Notes: a model not told the origin generated them from the sequence alone. Counted from the first letter of the stretch, positions 17,861 to 27,979 are shown. The stretch is 64,000 bases of DNA from Chromatiales bacterium (GCA_002688175.1 NZCC01000053.1:1-64000); one strand, 5' to 3'. Numbers and translations: made by a program.

Positions 17861-19393
17861 ATGGATTCTCAACCGGCGAACCGGAATCTTATGGACTGGT
17901 TGCAGCAGGCCATGACGTTGCATCAGCAGGGTCGTCTCGATCGGGCTGATGAACTATATGCGCAGGTACTCGATACGGAGCAGGACAATCGTCAGGCCTT
18001 ACGATTGCGGGGGATTTTGGCGCGGCAGCGGGTCGACTTCGATCTATCGATTCAGTTGTTGCAGAGACTTGGACAGTTAGCGCCGCAAAACCCGGTGTCC
18101 GCCAACGAGCTGGCCTTAACTTACCTGGCAACCGGTGAACTTTATGCAGCTGAACTGGCCCTGCGTGAAGTGATTCAGGCAGGTCATGCATCCTGCCAGG
18201 CGCTGGCAAACCTTGGCGCGATCCTGCAGCGTCGCGGTCATCTCGACGAGGCTGCGACACAATATGCAGCCTGTCTTGAGTTCGATCCTGATGACCTGGA
18301 GGTGCGTTGTAATTATGCCAATGCATTGATGGAAGCTGGGCACGGTGACCAGGCTTTAAGCGAAATTGATGCGGCATTGCTAAGGACCCCCGGTCATCCG
18401 CTCATACTCGCAAATAAGGGTGCCGTGTTATGCGGTCTCGATGAATTTGCCGCCGCAATCGAAGTGCTGGAAGCGTCCATTGATGTCGCTCCCTTTGACG
18501 ATATGGCGTTGATCAATCTCGCCTATGCACGTCGTCGCTGCGGTGATGCTGCCGGTGCGGCTGATGCCCTGCAGGTGGCCGTGCGGGTTAACCCGGCCAA
18601 TGCCCGGGCCGTTGCGGATCTTGCCAACACAGAGATGCAGCTCGGTTACTCTGCTAGTGCATTACAGCGCTGCACCGATTTCCTGGCTAAATATCCGGGC
18701 GAACGGCTGGTCCTGACCGCGTATATTTATGCATTGGCTGATACCGGGCAGTGCGACAAGTCTGCTGCAATTCAGGGGCTTGAGGAACTTGTGACCATCT
18801 TTGATGGCGCGCCTCCGGATGGGTATGCCGATATCGAAAGCTTTAATCGCTGCCTCGCGGACTATGTCGTAGCGCACCCGTCACTAATCACCAACCCGGC
18901 GCGCAAATCGACTACCGGCGGTATGCAAACGGGTGAACTGAATCCGGCGGAAGATCGCATCATCGAAGCATTTGCCGAGTTGATCAATGCAGCCGTCCAT
19001 GACGCCGTAGAGAGCTGGCGGCGCCAGGGATTTAATGATCACCCGGTGATGGCTTATGCAGCGGATCACTGGACACTGCGTATCTGGGGAACCATGCTTG
19101 GTTCGGGCGGCCATCAATCACCCCATACGCATCCTCTCGGTTGGCTCAGCGGTGTCTACTATGTGCAATTGCCGGATGACATGCAGGTCGATGAACCGCG
19201 GGCAGGTGCGTTAGAGTTCGGCAGGCCAGCGGCGCAATTTTATTTTTCTGCCGACCCAAAGTTGCGCTGTATCGTACCTGCCGAGGGCAGGCTGGTTTTA
19301 TTTCCGTCGTACTGTTATCACCGGACGTTGGATTTTGTCGCTGAAGGCAAGCGCATCAGCATTGCATTCGACGTTGTACCGTTATCGCGCTAG
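17861..19393 (+). CDS. TPR protein with C-terminal 2OG-Fe(II) oxygenase domain
   Basis: 510 residues from ATG 17861. About residues 10-310 are TPR-like helical repeats (ANLGAILQRRGHLDEAATQYAACLE is split over one repeat). The C-terminal part is a double-stranded beta-helix of the 2OG-FeII_Oxy_5 type: SPHTHPLGWLSGVYYV supplies the first His, ALEFGRP follows, and LVLFPSYCYHRTLDF supplies the distal His. Such fusions probably hydroxylate a protein or small molecule presented by the TPR part. The stop codon overlaps that of the convergent TPR lipoprotein by four bases. Confidence 0.82.
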   Translation: MDSQPANRNLMDWLQQAMTLHQQGRLDRADELYAQVLDTEQDNRQALRLRGILARQRVDFDLSIQLLQRLGQLAPQNPVSANELALTYLATGELYAAELALREVIQAGHASCQALANLGAILQRRGHLDEAATQYAACLEFDPDDLEVRCNYANALMEAGHGDQALSEIDAALLRTPGHPLILANKGAVLCGLDEFAAAIEVLEASIDVAPFDDMALINLAYARRRCGDAAGAADALQVAVRVNPANARAVADLANTEMQLGYSASALQRCTDFLAKYPGERLVLTAYIYALADTGQCDKSAAIQGLEELVTIFDGAPPDGYADIESFNRCLADYVVAHPSLITNPARKSTTGGMQTGELNPAEDRIIEAFAELINAAVHDAVESWRRQGFNDHPVMAYAADHWTLRIWGTMLGSGGHQSPHTHPLGWLSGVYYVQLPDDMQVDEPRAGALEFGRPAAQFYFSADPKLRCIVPAEGRLVLFPSYCYHRTLDFVAEGKRISIAFDVVPLSR

Positions 19394-21798
19394 AGCTGCT
19401 TGAGAACCGCGCGGGCTTCTTCGATGCCGGGAAAGTCATTTTCTGCAAGGCTCAATGCTTGTTCGAGTGCACTACGTCCTTCTTCCGGTCTGTTTGCTTT
19501 CAGCAGGGCCATGCCAAGATGGTAATGGAGCAGACCAACTTTATCGTTTCCGGCGACTGCTTTCTCAAGAATGCGGGTTGCGTTGATGTAATCACCATTC
19601 CGATAGTAGGCCCAGCCGAGTGTATCGAGTAACGCGGCCTGGTCGCTGATCTCAAATTGCTTGGCAAGATCAAGCGCACGTGCATGATCTGCTGGATCTG
19701 AACGGTAGTCGAGCAACAGCGCAGCCAGGTTATTGGCCGCCAGAACATCATTCCTGTCTTTTACAAGAAGGTTTTCGTAGATTTTGATCGCATCTTCAAA
19801 TTGGTTATTACGTTCGTATTCACCCGCCAGCAGCATATTGCTTATTACATCCTGAGGATTTGCATTAACGCCGCGCTTATAAATATCAAGGCGCCGTGCC
19901 GGGTCATTCGGGTAGAGGGTAGCAAGTGCTGCGTAGGCCCTCGTCGCTTTGGGCTGTAATGAGATAGTTTCTTCAAACAGTTCTGCGGCGGACTCGATTT
20001 TTCCTTGTTGGGCATACACTGCAGCCAGCAATATGCGCGGCGGGAGTTGTGTTGGGTATTGATCAAGGTGAGCAAGCAGGAACGTGACGGCTTTTTCAGG
20101 TTGTCCTTCGCTGGTAAGAATGGCAATCAGTCCCTGCAGCGGTTCAGGCGCTTCAGGATTCTTTTCCAGTGCAGCCCGGTAAGCAGCGACGGCCTGTTGA
20201 CTGGATTGCTTGGCCTGTAGTACCCGGCCAAGTTGAAATTCAGCCAGGCCAGTATCATCACCGAGATCCAGCATGGTCCTCGCCTCGGTTTCAGCGGCTT
20301 CCACATCACCCTGGAGCAATAAAGCCTGAATCAGGCTGGAGGCAGCCCGGCGATCCTCGGGAGTGGTTGCCAGCTGTTCGCGCAACACTTCTTCTGCCTT
20401 CGGGACGTCGCCGCTCTGGGCCAGCAGCTCAGCAAGTTCTGCAGAGGCAACCGGATGCTCCGGGTTAAGTTCGATCAGGCGGCGATAGGCATCCTGAGCC
20501 AGTTCAAGGCTGTTTCCGGCACTATGCGAACGTGCGAGCAGGAGCAGGGCGCGTTCGGAATCAGGTAGTGTGCGCAGGATCGTGCGCAGATCAGTGATGG
20601 TATCATCAAATCTTTTCTCCGTATAAGAGAATGCCGCGCGAACCATCAAAGCGTCTGAATTGTCCTGCTCATCGTTCAGAATGGCAGCGATGACCGCTTT
20701 GGCTTCGTCCGGATCGTTCTGCTGGATTCTGATGATGGCAATCCGATTGCGGGCGGCGAGACCGACGGTTGATTTTGGTTCGGTGGTTCCGATCTGCTCG
20801 TAAGTCGCCAGTGCCTCGTCCTGTTTTTCCAGGGATTCATATAGCTGGCCAAGAGCCAGGTGAAGTTCCAGCGTTTCCGGGAGGTCGGCAACAAAACCTT
20901 TTAGTTCACTTTCAGCTGCTTCCGGACCATGCTGGGCGCCCATGAAACGAACAAATGCGAGGCGGCGTTGTACATCTTGCGAATCCTGATCGATATAGCT
21001 GCGATAAATAACCTCGGCTTCATCCAGGCGTTTTTGCGAGACATACAATTGGGCAAGCGCCAGTGGGAAGCTTTCATCGTCCGGATAGTCGGCGGCCAGT
21101 GTTTTGAGGTCTGTCTCTATCGCATCGTGGCGTTCAGCTGAAACCAGTATCAGGACACGGAACTGACGGAGTTTCTTGACATCGTCCGGGTTGGCCGTAT
21201 TGATGCCGCTCTGGATGAGTTGCAGGGCCGCATCGGTTTCGCCATTTGCGATAATCAGCCCGGCCTTGAATGTGAGCGCATCGATTAACGTCGGGTCATT
21301 GGTAAGCGCGGCGTCAACTTCTTTCATCGCCGTTTCGATATCTTCATTCAGGTAGTGAATGCGTGATTGCAGCAACATGGCCTCGGCATTATCAGGGGCC
21401 AATTTGATTGCTGCTTCGGCCTGTTCGGTCGCCAGTTCGGTGGCCTTGGCCAGAATGTAGTAGTTGCCAAGCTTGAGCCGTGATTTGAGGTGATTCGGGT
21501 CCGCATCAACGGCGACCTGGAGGTGACCTATTGACTTGCGGAAGTTCTGTTCTGTCTCTTCGATCTGAGCGAGCAGGTATCGAACATCGGCGTTGCGGGG
21601 CTCGATTTGAGCCGCATTCTGGGCCTCGATCCGGGCCGTGACATAGTCCTCTTGCGCGAACAGCGCTTCGGCTTTCTCGAGATAGTTGGCCGAGCGTTCT
21701 TCAGGTGACCCACACGCTGTAAGAAGTGTGCAAACCAGAAGCGGTAAAAGGGAGGAAAATCGGCTACCCACAAGGCTGTCTCCTGAAATTCTGATCAT
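19390..21798 (-). CDS. TPR-repeat lipoprotein, PrsT-like
   Basis: 802 residues with a lipoprotein signal (LLPLLVCTLLTACGS) and then TPR repeats over almost the entire length (for example YLEKAEALFAQEDYVTARIE; LDTLGWAYYRNGDYINATRIL). Size and layout match the PrsT-type TPR lipoproteins encoded with PEP-CTERM/exopolysaccharide systems in proteobacteria. No exosortase or polysaccharide genes are present in the window, so that link is only by resemblance. Probably a periplasmic protein-protein scaffold. Confidence 0.8.
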   Translation of the reverse strand: MIRISGDSLVGSRFSSLLPLLVCTLLTACGSPEERSANYLEKAEALFAQEDYVTARIEAQNAAQIEPRNADVRYLLAQIEETEQNFRKSIGHLQVAVDADPNHLKSRLKLGNYYILAKATELATEQAEAAIKLAPDNAEAMLLQSRIHYLNEDIETAMKEVDAALTNDPTLIDALTFKAGLIIANGETDAALQLIQSGINTANPDDVKKLRQFRVLILVSAERHDAIETDLKTLAADYPDDESFPLALAQLYVSQKRLDEAEVIYRSYIDQDSQDVQRRLAFVRFMGAQHGPEAAESELKGFVADLPETLELHLALGQLYESLEKQDEALATYEQIGTTEPKSTVGLAARNRIAIIRIQQNDPDEAKAVIAAILNDEQDNSDALMVRAAFSYTEKRFDDTITDLRTILRTLPDSERALLLLARSHSAGNSLELAQDAYRRLIELNPEHPVASAELAELLAQSGDVPKAEEVLREQLATTPEDRRAASSLIQALLLQGDVEAAETEARTMLDLGDDTGLAEFQLGRVLQAKQSSQQAVAAYRAALEKNPEAPEPLQGLIAILTSEGQPEKAVTFLLAHLDQYPTQLPPRILLAAVYAQQGKIESAAELFEETISLQPKATRAYAALATLYPNDPARRLDIYKRGVNANPQDVISNMLLAGEYERNNQFEDAIKIYENLLVKDRNDVLAANNLAALLLDYRSDPADHARALDLAKQFEISDQAALLDTLGWAYYRNGDYINATRILEKAVAGNDKVGLLHYHLGMALLKANRPEEGRSALEQALSLAENDFPGIEEARAVLKQL

Positions 21799-21831
21799 TA
21801 TATCGGATGGTTGGTAGTTATGTGGCAGGCC

Positions 21832-22854
21832 TTATTTTAGTTTGGGGACCACTTGCTCACCGATGATCTTCAGTGCTTCCATTGGGTCTTCGTGGAGTCG
21901 CAGTGCAATTTCTGTCAACCCCTCCTGCTGGAATAATTTAAAGCGCTCGATTTCACGGTCCAGATCGTCGAGTCCACCGGTCGATGTCATGCCGTGCATC
22001 AGGCGATCATTAATATCATCTGAAACACCCGCAACTATACCGGTTCGGTCGAAATAAGCTGTGACGTAGGCAGCAAAATGATCCTGCACGAACTGTGCCT
22101 CTTCTTCAGTCAGCCAGTTGGTTAACAGCTCCGGATCAAGTTTTCGTCCACGCCAGGCCAGTTCACGGCGTGATTCACGGTAGGCTTCGTCCCGGTCTGC
22201 CTTGATATGCCAGGCCCAGAATGTGTTGGCGCGGAAATTGTCCGGAGGCGTGTCTCTGCGGCTCAGGCCGATGTTTACGTTTTCCATTGCCGGTTGCATG
22301 ATTTCCGGGGGCGTACAGCCGACAAATACGCCGTCAGCGATGCGCCCGCCCATGCGCATCATCATGAATCGATAGGCCGTCATATAGATCTTTGGTGGCG
22401 GGGCCTTTAGCCAGTCATAGGCACAGGGCAGGTTGACATTAAAAATTTCACCGTCATAGCCGTCCTTGAGGTTGCCATGAGCTGCAGCGAGGACAATTTC
22501 AAGCGCCTCACGAATAGCCAGAACGATCTTCTTTGGCCTTTTCAGATCCATTGCATCAAGGTTGCCTTCACCGGCGCCGATTGCGACCTGTGCCCGTCCA
22601 TTGCACATTTCGTTCAATGAGAATAAGCCGTTGGCGATCTTGAGTGGATGCATCTCGAATGGACTCACGGCAAGTGGACCCATCAGCAACTTGCTGGTGG
22701 ATTGCGCCAGTGGTACGAGGCTGATAAATGGATCCCAGTGGGCAAAATAGTTTGAGGTCCACAGGGCTCTGATGCCATAGCGTTCTGCGGCCTGGCCCAG
22801 TTCAGTAATTTGTTGCGGGGTCAGGTCGGGTTCCAGGATGATGTCGATGTCCAC
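21832..22854 (-). CDS. Luciferase-like (LLM) flavin-dependent oxidoreductase
   Basis: 340 residues forming a TIM-barrel luciferase-like monooxygenase (MDIDIILEPDLTPQQITELGQ; LLMGPLAVSPFEMHPL; NGRAQVAIGAGEGNL). It uses reduced FMN or F420. It is clearly paralogous to the enzyme at 29149-30243, which has a 24-residue longer body, through the shared GPLAVSP.EMHPLKI segment. Stands alone, reading away from the TPR lipoprotein on the same strand by 33 bases. Substrate unknown. Confidence 0.83.
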   Translation of the reverse strand: MDIDIILEPDLTPQQITELGQAAERYGIRALWTSNYFAHWDPFISLVPLAQSTSKLLMGPLAVSPFEMHPLKIANGLFSLNEMCNGRAQVAIGAGEGNLDAMDLKRPKKIVLAIREALEIVLAAAHGNLKDGYDGEIFNVNLPCAYDWLKAPPPKIYMTAYRFMMMRMGGRIADGVFVGCTPPEIMQPAMENVNIGLSRRDTPPDNFRANTFWAWHIKADRDEAYRESRRELAWRGRKLDPELLTNWLTEEEAQFVQDHFAAYVTAYFDRTGIVAGVSDDINDRLMHGMTSTGGLDDLDREIERFKLFQQEGLTEIALRLHEDPMEALKIIGEQVVPKLK

Positions 22855-23017
22855 AGATTAGTGCCTCGTCTGGGCTCCAGCTGAATCAGGAGCCTGATTA
22901 ATGTCAGCGGGCAAAGATAGCCTGTTCGTAGATTGAATACCAGACACCTCGATACCGGGAATTCTTGTCCTGCAACGGTTATTCACTTATATGTAGACCA
23001 TTGCATGGAGTGATCAA

Positions 23018-23671
23018 ATGGAACGATTGTTACGTTTACCGTGCGGTGGTTGGATTTTTTCGGCATTGGCGCTGTCTGGTGTCGCTATCTTCGCCTTTGC
23101 TATCGGTGTATTGATGCTGCCGCATAGCGCTGCACTCGGTGAGCGCATGGGCGAGATGACCTGTTTGCAGCTGGCGTTCACGGCAGAACGAGCGAGTGAG
23201 ATTGTTCTGTCATTTGGACCCGAAGCAAGAGCCGCGATTGCGGCACTGCTCGTGCCGGGGGATGTCACATTTGCATGGAGTTACGGATTCTTGCTTGCAG
23301 GTCTCATCGGTTTGTTAACGCGTCGACTTGACGGTGCATGGTTTCGTGCTGGTGCAATTGCTATCTGGTTTCCGTTAGCGGCTTCTGTCCTCGATTGTGT
23401 GGAGGATGTTTTTTTACTCAGTATCGTTACCCGTCTGAACGATTCTCCAGACATTGTGCTGTCACCGATTCTGCCGGCACTGGCAAGTACTGCGGCAAGT
23501 ATGAAATATCTGGCCTTGTGTATTCTGACACCCATATTTTCAGTTGCCGGGATGGCGCAGGCATTTCGAACTGATCGCAGTATCGGTGCACTCGTGTTAT
23601 ATGCATTCCTGCTGTTAACTGTCGTCAACATGATTATGCGGCCGGCACAGCATTTGCCGGCCTGTTTCTGA
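23018..23671 (+). CDS. Membrane protein, unknown function
   Basis: 217 residues with about five hydrophobic segments (residues 12-34, 82-102, 112-130, 145-185 and 195-210). Start supported by GGAG seven bases upstream of ATG. There are no recognised motifs. The last codons lie in a strong hairpin (23640-23662) that may serve as terminator. Convergent with the rhomboid gene, 10 bases apart. Confidence 0.7.
   Translation: MERLLRLPCGGWIFSALALSGVAIFAFAIGVLMLPHSAALGERMGEMTCLQLAFTAERASEIVLSFGPEARAAIAALLVPGDVTFAWSYGFLLAGLIGLLTRRLDGAWFRAGAIAIWFPLAASVLDCVEDVFLLSIVTRLNDSPDIVLSPILPALASTAASMKYLALCILTPIFSVAGMAQAFRTDRSIGALVLYAFLLLTVVNMIMRPAQHLPACF
23640..23662 (+). terminator. Hairpin at 3' end of membrane-protein gene
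   Basis: GGCCGGCA at 23640-23647 pairs perfectly with TGCCGGCC at 23655-23662 around a seven-base loop and is followed by TGTTTCTG. It overlaps the final codons of the gene and lies at a convergent junction. The T-run is short, so termination is plausible rather than certain. Confidence 0.4.
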
Positions 23672-23681
23672 GTTGATCGGG

Positions 23682-24458
23682 CTATTTAATGCGCCGCCAG
23701 CTTTGAGTCGGTGACCGCTGTGGATTCCAGCCGTGATAAGGATGACGTGCAACGAGTTTTGGATCTTTAAAAAATATGACCAGTACGGCACCTGCAACGA
23801 AGCCGCCAATATGGGCCCAGAATGCAGTACCGCCACCGTGTGCGCCGATTGAGCCGACACCGCCAACAAGTTGCAGCAGGAACCAGTAGCCGATCATGAA
23901 CATTGCCGGCATCGCAAAAGTTGTGACGAAAAAACCGAGAAATACAAACATATGCACATGAACGCGAGGGTAGAGCAATACATATGCGCCCATAACGCCG
24001 CCGATCGCGCCTGATGCGCCGACCATCGGTACCGCCGACTCGGTATTTGACATGATCTGGAATACAGCAGCCACGACTCCACATAACAGGTAGAAAACAA
24101 TAAAACGACCATGTCCCATCGAATCCTCGACATTATTACCGAAGATCCACATGAACCACATATTGCCGAGCAGGTGCAGCCAGCCACCATGCATGAACAT
24201 GGATGTCAGGATCGTATGCCAGCTGCTGTCCTCCGTGATATTGCACCACAGATTTGGGCTGATCTGGAAGCTGGTGCCGGCTGGTACGGTATTCAGCAGA
24301 TCACCGGGTATCAGTCCAAGCGTGCACACGGACATGGCGAGTTTCGGTTCGCCGCCCAGGCCCTGCAGTAAAGCCCAGGCCAGGAGATTAAGTCCGATGA
24401 TTGCGTAGGTTACGTACGGTGTCAGAAAATGAGGATTGTCATCGCGGATTGGAAACAT
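23682..24458 (-). CDS. Rhomboid-family intramembrane serine protease
   Basis: 258 residues from ATG 24458 (MFPIRDDNP, the usual N terminus of this bacterial subfamily; ATG 24509 is too early). Six or seven transmembrane helices. The catalytic dyad is present: Ser in VGASGAIGGVMG and His in AHIGGFVAG. The HGGWLHLLGNMWFMWIFG segment of the L1/TM2 region is also conserved. It contains an extra loop between TM1 and TM2. It cleaves membrane-protein substrates in the inner membrane; its target is unknown. Confidence 0.9.
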   Translation of the reverse strand: MFPIRDDNPHFLTPYVTYAIIGLNLLAWALLQGLGGEPKLAMSVCTLGLIPGDLLNTVPAGTSFQISPNLWCNITEDSSWHTILTSMFMHGGWLHLLGNMWFMWIFGNNVEDSMGHGRFIVFYLLCGVVAAVFQIMSNTESAVPMVGASGAIGGVMGAYVLLYPRVHVHMFVFLGFFVTTFAMPAMFMIGYWFLLQLVGGVGSIGAHGGGTAFWAHIGGFVAGAVLVIFFKDPKLVARHPYHGWNPQRSPTQSWRRIK

Positions 24459-24532
24459 TTTTAACTCGTAAGTATGGTGTTTAAATTGTTGATAGTGTCC
24501 GGATAGCATGGACTACGACAGAAGGGGGATCA

Positions 24533-26416
24533 ATGAAGGCGCTCGTAAAAAAATTCCTTGACCGTGAGTTGTCCCGCCGGGAATTTACTCTTGGTATAGC
24601 AGCGCTGGGTTTCAGCAGTTCGGCGGCTGAATCGGTTGTGGTGGCCATTGCGCCCCCCGGCGGTGAACTAAGCAGAAGTGGCGCATCGTTTTCCGGTACT
24701 GGTGGCGAAGCATTAGCTGAGACCTTGCTGGCTGCCGGTGGCGAATATGTGTTTGACACAAATTCAACCGGTCAGACCTCGTTTTATGATGCTCTGATGA
24801 GCCGCCCGCAGCTTAAAATGATCGTCGTGCTTCAGGAGGGGCAGGCTGTTAGCATGGCGCACGGATACGAACTGGCAAGCGGTAAACCCGGGTTTTTGAT
24901 GCTGCCGAGTATCGGCATGCCGAATTCTATGAGCAATCTGTATAACGCGTGGAAAGACCGGTCCGCGCTGGTGGTGATTTCAGATGGTTCGGATACGGCT
25001 CTGGCTGGTCGTGACGGATTTCAGCAGGCAGATGGTTGGCTTGCGATGACAGCGCCGTTTACAAAGTGGCAATGGGCTGTCGACCATCCCGAGCGTATTC
25101 CGGAAATGGTTCGGCGCGGTATCAAGCTGGCTTCAACACCAGCGGGTGGTCCGGTTTATGTTCGTCTGCCAAAAAATATTATTGGTTCGGCTGATGTAGA
25201 AGCAACAATTTACCCGCAGAATGCATTTACCGTTGATGTGCAGATGGAGCCGAAGCCGGAGCTCATAGAACGAACAGCGCAATACCTGATCGCCGCTAAA
25301 CATCCGATGCTCAACGTCGGAGCGGAGGTTACGAGAGCCGGTGCCGTAGAGGCTGTCGTTGAGCTGGCCGAGTTGTTGTCAATACCCGTCACACAGGGTT
25401 ATAGCGTGTACGGCGATTTTCCGTATCGGCATCCCCTGTTTTCCGGATTTTATTCGATGGGTTATCCGCGCGGGTTACTGAAAACGGATGTTTTTCTGAA
25501 TCTGGGCAGTCCCATGCCGGATCCGGCAATTGTTACGGCGGCGGTGCCGGAAGCGGCAACAATAATCAATGCCCGGGTTGAATACGACAGGATTGCCAAT
25601 GTTACTCCTGTAGATATTGCGATCGCAGCGGGTATTGCTGAGACAGCAAATGCATTGGTTGATGCAGTGCGTAGTATGACAACTAAATCCCGACGGAAGA
25701 AGCTAAGTGCCGAGAGACTCATGGCAGCGGAGAAGGGGGCTGCAGCAGCCGCTGAACGACGCCGCAGACGTGCTGCTCGGGGATGGGATGCAGCGCCAAT
25801 GTATGCCGAGCGGTTATGCTATGAGCTTGACAGGTGGCTCGAGCCTGATGCGGCAGTGGTGGTTGAAACCGGTGACCGTAGCCCGCAAAACTGGATTGAT
25901 TTTGGTCCCGGGAGCAGGACATTGATTGGTCCGACGACAGGTTTCGCGCTGGGCTGGGGCGTCGGTGCTGCGCTTGGCGCCAAGATTGCGCTACCGGAAA
26001 CAGAAGTTGTGGCGCTCGTTGGTGATGGTGCGTTGTTGTTCGGGCAACTCGAGAGTTTGTGGACCGCTTCACGCTACGATATTCCGGTTGTTGTCATCGT
26101 CTTTAATAATCACAGTTATGATTCTGAGCGTGGGCGTATTCACTTTGGGTCGCGGGTCGCTCGGGGGGATAAAAATGCCTGGAAAGATATGTCATGTTAT
26201 CTGGGTAATCCGGATGTTAATTTCGTATCGATTGCACAAGGATTTGATATCGATGGTGCCGTTGTGTCTCGACCTGAAGAGTTTCAGTCGGCTCTTGCAC
26301 GAGCGCGAGCTGTTAATCGTGAAGGCAGGCCATTCGTTATCGATGCTTCAATCGCACGCAGAGGGCCAGGTGCTGATTCAATCTGGCACCCGGAGATTTC
26401 AATTGCAAGAACCTGA
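24533..26416 (+). CDS. Tat-exported thiamine diphosphate-dependent enzyme
   Basis: 627 residues. The N terminus has a twin-arginine motif (LSRREFTLG) followed by a hydrophobic stretch, an export signal. The remainder is a complete three-domain ThDP enzyme of the acetolactate synthase/benzoylformate decarboxylase family: the activating Glu lies in VVLQEGQAVSMAHGYELA, and the ThDP-Mg motif GDG...NN is VGDGALLFGQ...VFNNHSYD. A short basic insert (RRRRRAARG) precedes the last domain. A periplasmic ThDP enzyme is unusual. It could be a decarboxylase or carboligase. It ends 46 bases before the SDR gene on the same strand. Confidence 0.82.
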   Translation: MKALVKKFLDRELSRREFTLGIAALGFSSSAAESVVVAIAPPGGELSRSGASFSGTGGEALAETLLAAGGEYVFDTNSTGQTSFYDALMSRPQLKMIVVLQEGQAVSMAHGYELASGKPGFLMLPSIGMPNSMSNLYNAWKDRSALVVISDGSDTALAGRDGFQQADGWLAMTAPFTKWQWAVDHPERIPEMVRRGIKLASTPAGGPVYVRLPKNIIGSADVEATIYPQNAFTVDVQMEPKPELIERTAQYLIAAKHPMLNVGAEVTRAGAVEAVVELAELLSIPVTQGYSVYGDFPYRHPLFSGFYSMGYPRGLLKTDVFLNLGSPMPDPAIVTAAVPEAATIINARVEYDRIANVTPVDIAIAAGIAETANALVDAVRSMTTKSRRKKLSAERLMAAEKGAAAAAERRRRRAARGWDAAPMYAERLCYELDRWLEPDAAVVVETGDRSPQNWIDFGPGSRTLIGPTTGFALGWGVGAALGAKIALPETEVVALVGDGALLFGQLESLWTASRYDIPVVVIVFNNHSYDSERGRIHFGSRVARGDKNAWKDMSCYLGNPDVNFVSIAQGFDIDGAVVSRPEEFQSALARARAVNREGRPFVIDASIARRGPGADSIWHPEISIART

Positions 26417-26462
26417 TGCAGGTTGCTTTCTTGTTATCGATACCGTCAACAGGAGTTACTAG

Positions 26463-27161
26463 ATGCCGACTGTATTGATTACCGGCGCAAATCGTGGGCT
26501 CGGGCTGGAATTTACCCGTCAATACCTTGATTGTGACTGGCAGGTCATTGCCTGTACGCGAAAACCGAATGCTGATGAATTGCTGGTGTTGCCAACTGCG
26601 CGACTGCGTATCTGTGAATTGGATGTTACTAACCATGCGATCGTTGATCAACTGGCCGGCGAATTACAGGATATGCCGATTGATGTACTGATTAATAATG
26701 CGGGTACGAGCGGGCCAAAAGGTGCTCCGGAATGTATGGCTTATTCTGGATTCAATAATATGGACTTCGAGATCTGGCGACAGATCCTTGAAATTAATTT
26801 GCTTGGTACATTCAAAGTCGCAACTGCGTTTCGCAGCAACCTGGTAAAAAGTGAGCGCGGTATTCTCGTTAACATGTCAAGTGACCTGGGATCTGTGGCG
26901 CAAAATTCGCTGGGCAACCTGTACTCCTACCGAACAAGTAAGGCAGGCCTTAATATGATGACGATGGGCTTCAGTAAAGACTGGCCTGATATTGTCAGCG
27001 TTGCGATGGCTCCGGGTTGGTGTCGGACGGAGCTCGGTGGGGAGGGTGCCGAGATTGCACCAGAAGACAGTGTTTGTGAGCAGATTAGAACCATAGGCCG
27101 ACTGACAGCTGAATATTCAGGGTGCTTTATCGATCATTATGGCGAACCGGTCCCGTGGTAG
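26463..27161 (+). CDS. SDR-family oxidoreductase, C-factor-like
   Basis: 232 residues. The dinucleotide loop is TGANRGLGLEF, the structural motif NNAGTSGP, and the active-site pair YRTSK. The family pattern is that of C-factor/CsgA-like SDRs. It lacks an export signal and so is cytoplasmic, unlike its relative at 38429-39226, with which it shares TGANRG(L/I)GLEF.RQY and YSYR.SKA.LNM. Likely co-transcribed with the ThDP enzyme. Confidence 0.85.
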   Translation: MPTVLITGANRGLGLEFTRQYLDCDWQVIACTRKPNADELLVLPTARLRICELDVTNHAIVDQLAGELQDMPIDVLINNAGTSGPKGAPECMAYSGFNNMDFEIWRQILEINLLGTFKVATAFRSNLVKSERGILVNMSSDLGSVAQNSLGNLYSYRTSKAGLNMMTMGFSKDWPDIVSVAMAPGWCRTELGGEGAEIAPEDSVCEQIRTIGRLTAEYSGCFIDHYGEPVPW

Positions 27162-27318
27162 TCGTGACGCCTGGCGATTCGGGTTATGGCAATCCGGGTG
27201 AAGTGTCTTATCAGACATTGTTTCGTTCTTGCAGGTCTGTGCTGATCATGTATTTGTCAGGCATCACTTTTGCGTATATTGAGAGGTGATGAAGGGAATC
27301 AGGTCAAAAAGTCGTTGA

Positions 27319-27657
27319 TTACAACCTGGTTTTAAGTACCGAGCCCCCGACCAGGTGGCGCAGACGCCACTTGCTGAGGCCGATGAAGGAATTATTCAGG
27401 GCAGGTATAAATTTTCTCGGTAGCTGGGATTTGCGACTACTCAGAGTCAAAATGTTATCGAAGCGTAAGTCGGCATAAGAGGACAGCAGTATGATGAGGA
27501 AAGCATGGAGTGTGCCTAGCAATACAGCATCAGCATATCCATCAATCTGGAATAATAAGTAAATAAACACAATCTGTGCCGCTATCAGTGCAACAGTGAC
27601 GCCCAGGGTTACACGTCTGTCACTGCAAGGTGGGGCGAACTCTCTGATTCTCATCAC
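27319..27657 (-). CDS. Small membrane protein, unknown
   Basis: 112 residues with two predicted transmembrane helices (VTLGVTVALIAAQIVFIYLLF; AVLLGTLHAFLIILLSS) and a basic C-terminal tail. I do not recognise the family, and no clear ribosome-binding site was seen. The hydrophobic pattern supports a real gene, but moderate doubt remains. Confidence 0.5.
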   Translation of the reverse strand: MMRIREFAPPCSDRRVTLGVTVALIAAQIVFIYLLFQIDGYADAVLLGTLHAFLIILLSSYADLRFDNILTLSSRKSQLPRKFIPALNNSFIGLSKWRLRHLVGGSVLKTRL

Positions 27658-27979
27658 TTTCCTCCACTAAGACCGCATCGGCTCCTGACCATGCTTACCG
27701 ATATTCCGTCAGAAAATTCTTGTTTTATGTGAAGGCCGTCTCGATTTGACATATTGACATGCTGATCCAGGTGTTTTCTTGACCCTAATCACAATACATT
27801 TAGAGTGGACAATGGGTTTATAGTCGGCGATTTGCCTGTTCGGGCAAAAGTTTTTTATACAAAGCGGAAGTGCTGTGGATCGTGGTTATCCACGTCAGAA
27901 AGTTGCCTGATGCATTTTTCGATATAGAGTGACTTAATTGTTCCGTGCTAGCCTCATTGATTTATAACCGCCAGCCGGT
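27658..27979. other. Intergenic stretch with hairpins
   Basis: No gene is evident. Two hairpins can be seen: TTTGCC/GGCAAA at 27831-27848 followed by AGTTTTTTAT (plus-strand terminator-like), and GTGGAT/ATCCAC at 27875-27893. The latter may end the minus-strand DUF1838 gene. No plus-strand gene precedes the first hairpin. A TTGACC box at 27779-27784 with TAGAGT 16 bases downstream could drive only a very short RNA. Confidence 0.35.
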
